Origin: Bog-473 sp963843365
GTDB taxonomy: Bacteria > Actinomycetota > Acidimicrobiia > Acidimicrobiales > RAAP-2
Direction: 5' to 3'
Assembly (NCBI GenBank): GCA_963843365.1
Contig: CAWJKG010000001.1
Span: 186,001 to 250,000, forward strand
DNA length: 64,000 bases
Below are positions 27,683 through 32,418 of this stretch, one piece after another. A program made the translations under genes and the position numbers. The notes under the pieces were generated by a model. It ran no database searches. It was not told where the DNA came from and saw nothing but the letters and a program-made list of their open reading frames with translations. Positions within the stretch are counted from its first letter, which is position 1; every line of letters begins with the position of its first letter.

Positions 27683-27706
27683 ATGTCGGCAAACATCGCT
27701 GCCCAG

Positions 27707-27778
27707 TGCATCCGGGAGGTGCTGACCCTCCGACTTCCACGGTGTGAACGTGGCGCTCTGCCGTTGAGCTACGGATTT
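27707..27778 (-). tRNA. tRNA-Val(CAC), array
   Basis: D-arm GCTC/GAGC, anticodon stem-loop CCACG-TTCACAC-CGTGG, T-stem GGAGG/CCTCC with aberrant T-loop GTCAGCA. The acceptor pairs only over five bases (ATCCG/CGGAT), so function is less certain. Confidence 0.6.
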
Positions 27779-27825
27779 GTGTGCTGTTTGCTGTCTCTGG
27801 CAGCGTATTTGGGGTCCCGGGCCCG

Positions 27826-27897
27826 TCGGCCCGCCTCGTGTCGAACGAGGCCTTCCGCTGTATCAGAGCGGCGTCGTCACCGGCTGACTCCGGGCCG
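27826..27897 (-). tRNA. tRNA-Ile(GAT), array
   Basis: Acceptor CGGCCCG/CGGGCCG, three-pair D-stem GTC/GAC, anticodon stem-loop CCGCT-CTGATAC-AGCGG, four-base variable loop and normal T-arm CCTCG-TTCGACA-CGAGG. Confidence 0.75.
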
Positions 27898-27975
27898 TAT
27901 GTTGTATATAGTGTGTTTTGGAAATTTGATTTTTGGTGTGTTGTGTTGGTGTTTTGTTTTTGATTTTGTTCCGTG
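27898..27975. other. T/G-rich spacer inside the array
   Basis: On the plus strand about 75 bases are nearly all T and G with runs such as GTGTGTTGTGTTGGTGTTTTG; the transcribed strand is therefore A/C-rich and almost free of G. It contains TATATA. It may be an unstructured spacer or an internal promoter for the last six tRNAs. Confidence 0.45.
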
Positions 27976-28047
27976 TGGTCATGGGTGGTTTCGATCCACC
28001 GCCTCGCGTGTTTCAGACGCGCGCTCTCCCAGCTGAGCTACACGACC
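27976..28047 (-). tRNA. tRNA-Phe(GAA), array
   Basis: Acceptor GGTCGTG/CATGACC, anticodon stem-loop CGCGT-CTGAAAC-ACGCG, T-loop ATCGAAA. Distinct in sequence from the chromosomal tRNA-Phe at 31339, so not a simple duplicate of the integration target. Confidence 0.88.
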
Positions 28048-28051
28048 GTGG

Positions 28052-28124
28052 GGCCGGTCCCGGGACTCGAACCCGGATCGACTGGGGTACAAAGCCAGTG
28101 CCCGTCCTTCCGGGCCCGACCGGC
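28052..28124 (-). tRNA. tRNA-Thr(TGT), array
   Basis: Acceptor GCCGGTC/GACCGGC, D-stem GCCC/GGGC, anticodon loop TTTGTAC with a C-C mismatch closing the loop (31:39), T-arm CCGGG-TTCGAGT-CCCGG. Confidence 0.8.
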
Positions 28125-28142
28125 ACATGGCGGCGCGGTGAC

Positions 28143-28298
28143 CTACGCCGCGTCGTCGGGGTTGTCGTTGTCGCCGGCGTCCGCCACCAATCGCAACCCC
28201 GCGAACGGGGACTCCGACCTCACAGGTCGGACCTCGGTGAGGCCCGTTGGAATGGCCTCGTCCGTGTCGACAACCACTCGCAACTTGGTCCGTCGCAT
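28143..28298 (-). CDS. 51-residue ORF within the tRNA array
   Basis: An ATG preceded by GAAAGGAG at ideal spacing opens a 51-codon frame, MRRTKLRVVVDTDEAIPTGL…, ending NDNPDDAA and stop. The basic N-terminus and acidic C-terminus resemble small phage or mobile-element proteins, but I recognise no family. It fills a gap between tRNA-Thr(TGT) and tRNA-Gln(TTG) and is transcribed with them. It is too short for most gene callers. Confidence 0.6.
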   Translation of the reverse strand: MRRTKLRVVVDTDEAIPTGLTEVRPVRSESPFAGLRLVADAGDNDNPDDAA

Positions 28299-28320
28299 CG
28301 AGCTTCTCCTTTCTCGTGGG

Positions 28321-28391
28321 TTCGGGAGGAAGGGGTCGAACCCTCATCTCAAGGACCAAAACCTTGCGTCTTGCCGTTGGACGACTCCCGA
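28321..28391 (-). tRNA. tRNA-Gln(TTG), array
   Basis: Acceptor TCGGGAG/CTCCCGA, anticodon stem-loop CAAGG-TTTTGGT-CCTTG, T-arm GAGGG-TTCGACC-CCTTC. Confidence 0.9.
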
Positions 28392-28404
28392 GCGGACAGA
28401 ATGG

Positions 28405-28476
28405 AGGGGTCAATGGGTACCGCCCCCATTACTCGTGGGTGGAAGCCACGCGTGTATCTGTCAACACCTTGACCCC
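28405..28476 (-). tRNA. tRNA-Gly(TCC), array
   Basis: Acceptor GGGGTCA/TGACCCC, D-stem GTGT/ACAC, anticodon stem-loop CGTGG-CTTCCAC-CCACG. T-stem ATGGG/CCCAT encloses an aberrant loop GGCGGTA (G54, G58). Confidence 0.75.
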
Positions 28477-28480
28477 GACG

Positions 28481-28552
28481 AGCAGTAGGCGGGTCCTGAC
28501 CCCGCGGCCTCCTCGTTGGCAACGAGGCGCTCTTCCGCTGAGCTACTACTGC
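28481..28552 (-). tRNA. tRNA-Gly(GCC), array
   Basis: Acceptor GCAGTAG/CTACTGC, anticodon stem-loop CCTCG-TTGCCAA-CGAGG, T-stem GCGGG/CCCGC with aberrant loop GTCAGGA (G54, G58). Confidence 0.8.
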
Positions 28553-28557
28553 GATGG

Positions 28558-28627
28558 AGGCACCGGCTGGAGTCTCACCAGCGTGTCCCGGGTTGCAATC
28601 GGGTACCTGATCCTCGGCCACGGTGCC
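28558..28627 (-). tRNA. tRNA-Cys(GCA), array
   Basis: Acceptor GGCACCG/CGGTGCC, anticodon loop TTGCAAC with a mismatched closing pair, T-stem GCTGG/CCAGC with atypical loop TGAGACT. Confidence 0.75.
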
Positions 28628-28631
28628 AGGG

Positions 28632-28704
28632 CTGCGGAGGAGGGCATCGAACCCCCGACGACGGTGGTTAACGGCCACCCGCTCTGCCGCTGAGCTACTC
28701 CGCA
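28632..28704 (-). tRNA. tRNA-Asn(GTT), array, C33
   Basis: Acceptor TGCGGAG/CTCCGCA, anticodon stem-loop GGTGG-CCGTTAA-CCACC with C33, T-loop TTCGATG. Confidence 0.88.
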
Positions 28705-28821
28705 AAGGCGCGCACTGGATCACGTCATGCCCCGGGGGGTGTGCATGCCGGCTTTCCTTGTGTGTTGTCCACCGCAGGCGTGCGCCTGCTGGACGGACCG
28801 GGGTGCGCGTTCTCCGGCCGA
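28705..28821 (-). other. Spacer with hairpin and 8-codon mini-ORF
   Basis: Between tRNA-Asn and tRNA-Glu. It holds the perfect hairpin GCAGGCG-TG-CGCCTGC (28774-28789) and, downstream on the minus strand, AAGGAAAG ahead of an ATG that encodes MHTPRGMT and stop (28720-28746). Could be an attenuator-like or processing element; nothing decisive. Confidence 0.35.
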
Positions 28822-28824
28822 TGG

Positions 28825-28895
28825 TGACCCGTGCAGGACTCGAACCTGCGTCCGCTGCGTGAGGGGCAGCCGTCCTACCGCTGGACGAACGGGCC
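28825..28895 (-). tRNA. tRNA-Glu(CTC), array, C33
   Basis: Acceptor GGCCCGT/ACGGGTC, anticodon stem-loop GCTGC-CCCTCAC-GCAGC with C33, T-loop TTCGAGT. The CCA end is encoded (28822-28824). Confidence 0.9.
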
Positions 28896-28906
28896 GTGCA
28901 CGTGAG

Positions 28907-28993
28907 CGGAAGGTAGAGGTGTCGAACCCCCACGGCCGAACCGTGTTACCTGTTTTCGAAACAGGGTGCCCCAGCCAACGAGGCATACCTTCC
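28907..28993 (-). tRNA. tRNA-Ser(CGA), array
   Basis: Type II tRNA with long variable arm; acceptor GGAAGGT/ACCTTCC, anticodon stem-loop CCTGT-TTCGAAA-ACAGG, T-loop TTCGACA. Confidence 0.88.
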
Positions 28994-28997
28994 AAGG

Positions 28998-29082
28998 CGG
29001 AGGGGCAGCGGATCGAACGCTGGCGAGGTCGCCCTCGGCCATCGCTTAGCAAGCGAGCACCTTTCCTCTCGGTCAACCCTCC
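28998..29082 (-). tRNA. tRNA-Ser(GCT), array
   Basis: Type II tRNA; acceptor GGAGGGT with CCCCTCC, anticodon loop TTGCTAA, long variable arm GGCCGAGGGCGACCTCGCC, T-loop TTCGATC. Confidence 0.85.
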
Positions 29083-29118
29083 AACGCGACAGTCGTCACG
29101 AACGTCTCCGTCCGACAG

Positions 29119-29191
29119 CGCCCCCGGCTCGATTCGAACGAGCATCCTCCGGTGTAGGAGACCGTTGCGCGTCCAGTCGCGCCACGGGGGC
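29119..29191 (-). tRNA. tRNA-Arg(CCT), array
   Basis: Acceptor GCCCCCG/CGGGGGC, D-stem GCGC/GCGC, anticodon loop CTCCTAC, T-arm GCTCG-TTCGAAT-CGAGC. Confidence 0.9.
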
Positions 29192-29213
29192 ATTGGGACC
29201 GCAATCGGTCCAG

Positions 29214-29286
29214 AGCCACCACCCGGAGCCGACCCGGGGACCTCAGCCGTACCAGGGCTGCGCTCTTCCCACTGAGCTATGGCGGC
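29214..29286 (-). tRNA. tRNA-Thr(GGT), array
   Basis: Acceptor GCCGCCA/TGGTGGC, anticodon stem-loop CAGCC-CTGGTAC-GGCTG, T-stem CCCGG/CCGGG with aberrant loop GTCGGCT (G54, G58). Confidence 0.8.
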
Positions 29287-29290
29287 GTGG

Positions 29291-29365
29291 CCTCGTCGAC
29301 TGGACTCGAACCAGTGGCCTCTGCCTTCGGAGAGCAGCGCTCTTGTCCATCTGAGCTACGACGAG
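29291..29365 (-). tRNA. tRNA-Arg(CCG), array
   Basis: Acceptor CTCGTCG/CGACGAG, anticodon stem-loop CTGCT-CTCCGAA-GGCAG, T-arm ACTGG-TTCGAGT-CCAGT. Confidence 0.9.
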
Positions 29366-29369
29366 CTGG

Positions 29370-29442
29370 CACCCCGGCCAGGATTCGAACCCGGAACTGG
29401 AGATCCGTAATCTCCTGTGATCATCCGTTTCACCACCAGGGC
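29370..29442 (-). tRNA. tRNA-Arg(ACG), array
   Basis: Acceptor GCCCTGG/CCGGGGT, anticodon stem-loop GGAGA-TTACGGA-TCTCC, T-loop TTCGAAT; CCA is encoded (29367-29369). A34 would need conversion to inosine by the host TadA to read CGC. Confidence 0.88.
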
Positions 29443-29446
29443 TTGG

Positions 29447-29519
29447 CGCCACAGACGGGTTTTGATCCCGTTGCCTCCGCCTTGACGGGGCGGCGCTCTC
29501 CCGATTGAGCTACTGCGGC
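29447..29519 (-). tRNA. tRNA-Asp(GTC), array, C33
   Basis: Acceptor GCCGCAG/CTGTGGC, anticodon stem-loop CCGCC-CCGTCAA-GGCGG with C33, T-loop ATCAAAA, encoded CCA. The chromosomal tRNA-Asp at 31459 has the same stem but CTGTCAA. Confidence 0.9.
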
Positions 29520-29549
29520 ACGACGAGGCACGACCGGGCCTCTCCGGTG

Positions 29550-29621
29550 CTCGGGAAGATGGATTCGAACCACCGTCTCTCGGTCCAGAGCCGAGCGTCC
29601 GTACCGCTGGACCACTCCCGA
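29550..29621 (-). tRNA. tRNA-Gln(CTG), array
   Basis: Acceptor TCGGGAG/TTCCCGA, anticodon stem-loop CTCGG-CTCTGGA-CCGAG, T-loop TTCGAAT. Confidence 0.9.
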
Positions 29622-29647
29622 ATGCTGCGGTGCGAGCACACCGCTGG

Positions 29648-29722
29648 TCTGGTTGAACGGACTCGAACCGCCGACCCCCCGGTCCCGAACCGGGTGCTCT
29701 GTCCACACTGAGCTACAACCAG
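29648..29722 (-). tRNA. tRNA-Pro(CGG), array
   Basis: Acceptor CTGGTTG/CAACCAG, anticodon stem-loop CCCGG-TTCGGGA-CCGGG, T-loop TTCGAGT, encoded CCA. Confidence 0.9.
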
Positions 29723-29750
29723 GTGAGGTGACCGGGCGATCCCGGCCGAG

Positions 29751-29824
29751 TGCGCCCCCAGGGACTCGAACCCCCGACGACATGGATTAAGAGTCCATCG
29801 CTCTCCCAACTGAGCTAGAGGCGC
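29751..29824 (-). tRNA. tRNA-Lys(CTT), array
   Basis: Acceptor GCGCCTC/GGGGCGC, anticodon stem-loop ATGGA-CTCTTAA-TCCAT, T-loop TTCGAGT. Confidence 0.9.
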
Positions 29825-29828
29825 TTGG

Positions 29829-29912
29829 TGCGGGCGGAGAGAGTCGAACTCTCATGGGTGTGAGCCCACTGGGGTCTGAGCCCAGCGCGTCTTCCGTTTC
29901 CGCCACGCCCGC
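29829..29912 (-). tRNA. tRNA-Leu(CAG), array
   Basis: Type II tRNA; acceptor GCGGGCG/CGCCCGC, anticodon stem-loop CTGGG-CTCAGAC-CCCAG, T-loop TTCGACT, encoded CCA. Confidence 0.9.
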
Positions 29913-29916
29913 ATGG

Positions 29917-29989
29917 TGGACCCAGCCGGGCTCGAACCGGCACGCGTCTCGTTGCAAACGAGGTGCACTGCCACTCGTGCTCTGGGCCC
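29917..29989 (-). tRNA. tRNA-Ala(TGC), array
   Basis: Acceptor GGGCCCA/TGGGTCC, anticodon loop TTTGCAA, T-arm GCCGG-TTCGAGC-CCGGC, encoded CCA. Confidence 0.9.
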
Positions 29990-29993
29990 AGGG

Positions 29994-30078
29994 TCCCGGG
30001 TGGGTCGAATCGAACGACCGCAGGCAAACGCCACGCGGGTTACGGCCGCGCTCCTCTAGCCAACAGAGGTCACCGGGG
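29994..30078 (-). tRNA. tRNA-Tyr(GTA), array, C33
   Basis: Type II variable arm; anticodon stem-loop CGCGG-CCGTAAC-CCGCG with C33, T-arm GGTCG-TTCGATT-CGACC. The acceptor stem has one mismatch and an extra base. Confidence 0.8.
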
Positions 30079-30123
30079 CGGGATCGGTCGGTGTCACCAC
30101 GTCAATAGGCGTGGAGCCGATCC

Positions 30124-30150
30124 CCAATCTGGCGTACTATTTAGTTGTCA
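30124..30150 (-). repeat. Inverted repeat, right arm, with TTGACA-like promoter element
   Basis: Partner of 27231-27257. Read on the minus strand, toward the array, it begins with TTGACA (30146-30151), so it may hold the promoter of the 27 tRNAs downstream. No good -10 box follows at standard spacing. The DNA from here to tRNA-Trp is AT-rich compared with its surroundings. Confidence 0.65.
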
Positions 30151-30202
30151 ATGTGCATGTTTTATTTGCCGATTTAGGCAAAAAGGGCAAGGCTTCGCCC
30201 AG

Positions 30203-30274
30203 CAGGGGTGGCAGGAGTCGAACCCACGTCCGCCGGGTTGGAGCCGGCTGTCCGTTCCGCTGGACTACACCCCT
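30203..30274 (-). tRNA. tRNA-Trp(CCA), array, outside the inverted repeat
   Basis: Acceptor AGGGGTG/CACCCCT, D-stem GTCC/GGAC, anticodon stem-loop GCCGG-CTCCAAC-CCGGC, T-arm GTGGG-TTCGACT-CCTGC. First tRNA in the direction of transcription, separated from the others by about 125 bp. Confidence 0.9.
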
Positions 30275-30317
30275 TCACGGAAACTCTTCAGTTGTGGTTA
30301 CAGGCCCGGAACGCAAA

Positions 30318-30343
30318 GAGCCGCCCCCTTTCGGAAGCGGCTC
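30318..30343 (-). terminator. Hairpin terminator upstream of the tRNA array
   Basis: GAGCCGC and GCGGCTC pair across a 12-nt loop, followed on the minus strand by TTTGCGTT. It separates the array from the small ORF and recombinase remnant upstream. Confidence 0.65.
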
Positions 30344-30373
30344 CTCAACGAACTAGATCTCAAAAAGTCCTAG

Positions 30374-30535
30374 TTATGCCGTTGAGGGCACCTCCCTGGG
30401 GTCGATCTGGGCGACGTAGAAAGATTGCGCCTGCAATGAGGCCGTCATGACGCGCCCGCGCGACGTCAGAAGGTCTTTTGGACCTTCTTCCGCGTGCCGG
30501 TGGAGCCGGCAACCATTCGCGAGGACATAACGCAT
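30374..30535 (-). CDS. Possible small protein upstream of the array
   Basis: A 53-codon frame starting MRYVLANGCRLHRHAEEGPK, ending 31 nt before the terminator at 30318-30343, which supports transcription in this direction. A TTG eight codons upstream is an alternative start. No good ribosome binding site, and another frame (ATG near 30572, MEIAFVYADSHA) overlaps it, so the choice is uncertain. No family recognised. Confidence 0.35.
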   Translation of the reverse strand: MRYVLANGCRLHRHAEEGPKDLLTSRGRVMTASLQAQSFYVAQIDPREVPSTA

Positions 30536-30642
30536 GGGAGTCAGCGTATACGAACGCAATCTCCATTGGAACCCCTTTTCTCGTTTCTGTCCAAGATGTA
30601 TCGGTCCACTTACACAAATGTGCGTCCGACATCACGCGCATA

Positions 30643-31336
30643 TCAAGAAGTGCGGAGAACGTGCGCGCACCGTCCAAGCGATGTCTGCGACGTCCACACA
30701 ACGGCAGGAAGCGGCTTGTCTCTGCCAGGGCGGATGCAAGCAGCCTCGCCCGGTCCGCCGGAGTCGCGCCGGAGGCCGAAAAGGGAATCGGTCGAAACAT
30801 GGCAGCCATACAGGCCGGAGCGGCCGGCACATTCCATTCTGAGAGCGGAGAGCAGCGCTCGCCCGGTCAAGGGTGGCTGCGGGACTCCGCTTTGCAACGT
30901 GTCCTCGCTAGTTCTGCGGCCTCGCCTTGACCCGTTTCCGTTCGCGCGATCGTCTCGTGGGGCGTTCTTGTTGCCTTGGGCCTGACGGAACAGCTGCGTC
31001 AGTCCGTCTGCGATCTTCTGATCCCGGTCGGCGGACGCGTGCTGATAGATCAGCGAAGCATTGGGACTCGAATGGCCGAGCCGGACCATGAGCTCCTTCG
31101 TCGTGGCGCCTGTCCGTGCGGCCAGCGTGCCGGCAGTGTGGCGGAGGTCGTGGAAACGCAGGTCCTCGAGACCCAGCGCAGCTGCCAGGGGTCGCCAGAT
31201 CCTCTTGCGGAAGTTGTTGCGATCGATGGGCTGGCCCTCTTCGGCGGTGAAGACGTAGGAGGTGGCGTCTTCGTCGCAGAACCGCTCCAGGTGAATTCGG
31301 AGTGCCTGAATCACCTGCTCTGAACTGCGACCTTCC
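30643..31336 (-). pseudogene. Tyrosine recombinase/integrase remnant, N-terminus missing
   Basis: Only the C-terminal catalytic part is present: SEQVIQALRIHLERF, YVFTAEEGQPIDRNNFRKRIWRP, then FHDLRHTAGTLAARTG (HxxR box), LGHSSPNASLIYQH with the second His and the nucleophile Tyr. The N-terminal SAM-like domain and the first catalytic Arg/Lys region are gone: the frame runs straight into the tRNA-Phe 3' end. It is therefore probably inactive. Its place immediately beside tRNA-Phe identifies it as the integrase of this island. The true C-terminus lies somewhere between 30908 and 30643. Confidence 0.8.
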
Positions 31337-31380
31337 GGTGGTCGGGACCGGCGTCGATCCGGTGACCTCACGCTTTTCAG
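31337..31380 (-). repeat. Intact-tRNA att site (3' half of tRNA-Phe)
   Basis: The 44 bp from the anticodon loop of tRNA-Phe to just past its 3' end, repeated almost exactly at 22328-22370. Crossover at or near the anticodon loop would regenerate a complete tRNA on this side. Confidence 0.75.
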
Positions 31381-31411
31381 GCGCGCGCTCTACCAACTGA
31401 GCTACCCGACC
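31339..31411 (-). tRNA. tRNA-Phe(GAA), chromosomal, integration target
   Basis: Acceptor GGTCGGG/CCCGACC, D-arm GCTC/GAGC, anticodon loop CTGAAAA, T-stem ACCGG/CCGGT. CCA not encoded. It directly follows tRNA-Asp, a pair that is standard in actinobacterial chromosomes. Confidence 0.95.
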
Positions 31412-31458
31412 GGGTAACCGAATTCCGGCCGCCCCGAGGGCGGGTCTGAACTCGGCGG

Positions 31459-31533
31459 CGGACCTGACGGGATTTGAACCCGCGACCTCCGCCTTGACAG
31501 GGCGGCGTGCACTCCTAGCTGCACCACAGGTCC
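31459..31533 (-). tRNA. tRNA-Asp(GTC), chromosomal
   Basis: Acceptor GGACCTG/CAGGTCC, anticodon stem-loop CCGCC-CTGTCAA-GGCGG with normal U33, T-loop TTCAAAT. Co-transcribed with tRNA-Phe. Confidence 0.95.
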
Positions 31534-31598
31534 TTGGCACCAACACGCTCCTCGACCGGTTTCTTCCGGCCGGTGAGCAGCCCTTCACACTAGCCGCT

Positions 31599-31623
31599 CC
31601 CGGGTTCGGCCCCTCCCCGGGAA
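31599..31623. terminator. Hairpin between SCO6745-like gene and tRNA-Asp
   Basis: TCCCGGG and CCCGGGA pair across an 11-nt loop, 17 nt after the end of the upstream minus-strand gene; probably its terminator. Confidence 0.5.
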
Positions 31624-31639
31624 AGGTCGGCGCAGACCC

Positions 31640-32392
31640 CTACGGGGTGGCCGCCCGCAGCGTGGTGACCCCCGCCTGGAAGTCCGAGAATCTCGCTGCG
31701 TCGAGCGCGTCCGCCAGTGCCGACGCACAGAGACGGTCGGTGATCGCCTCCGCCTCGTCGTGCTTGCTCTTGATGGATTCGAACTCGGGGAACGGCTCGG
31801 GCCATCCGAAGAACTTGGCCTGGCCGGGTCCCTCGTTGGTCAGGATCGCCTCGAGCGGTGAGAGCCCGACGGCGGTTGTTGCGACCAGGTGGACCCCGCC
31901 TCTCCATTCGCGGAAGATCTGCATCAGTTGCGCAGCCCGGCCGGCGGGTGTTTCGGCACGGGGTGCGTCCCTCCAGCCGACGAAGAGAGGGATGGCTGAG
32001 CCTTCGAGCCCGTCGACGAGCTCCTCGGTCACGTCGACGATCTGCTTCAATCCATCCACTTCGCCGTAGTGTTTCTCGCCCCACATGCCGTGCGCCTCGG
32101 CCATGCGGGCGGCCGCACCCGTGGCGCCGGCGACGCCGATCCCTTCCGCGTACATGGCGTGCACGGCACTCGGCGCGAACCATCCGAAGGCTGACGTCAC
32201 GACATCAGCGCCGACATCGCCGAGCATTCCTCCTCGCCCCGCGAAGTAGAAGGCGAAAGGGTTGGGCCAACCCCATTCGGCCGCCCAGCCGGCGACGTCC
32301 GGGCTGAGGTATGCCGAGGTGCCGATGTCGTGAATCGGGACCGAGGTGGCCTGCACGACGTCGAGTGCGCCGTCTTGCTCCTTGCTGCCCAT
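31640..32392 (-). CDS. SCO6745-family protein
   Basis: A 250-residue helical protein. The pattern PDVAGWAAEWGWPNPFAFYFAGRGGMLGDVGADVVTSAFGWF matches the SCO6745 family (a conserved actinobacterial family of unknown function, with xxxYFAxRxAPLGxVxAxVVxAxFxxF near the N-terminus). Third gene of a minus-strand operon behind enoyl-CoA hydratase and a small coiled protein. Confidence 0.75.
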   Translation of the reverse strand: MGSKEQDGALDVVQATSVPIHDIGTSAYLSPDVAGWAAEWGWPNPFAFYFAGRGGMLGDVGADVVTSAFGWFAPSAVHAMYAEGIGVAGATGAAARMAEAHGMWGEKHYGEVDGLKQIVDVTEELVDGLEGSAIPLFVGWRDAPRAETPAGRAAQLMQIFREWRGGVHLVATTAVGLSPLEAILTNEGPGQAKFFGWPEPFPEFESIKSKHDEAEAITDRLCASALADALDAARFSDFQAGVTTLRAATP

Positions 32393-32418
32393 TCGGATCT
32401 CCTTGTCCTGCTCGCGTG

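Noticed and set aside
27312..30274. CRISPR array, suggested by the regular spacing of similar units
   Set aside because: Each unit is a different tRNA; the shared words (TCGAACC, TGAGCTA) are conserved T- and D-arm sequences.
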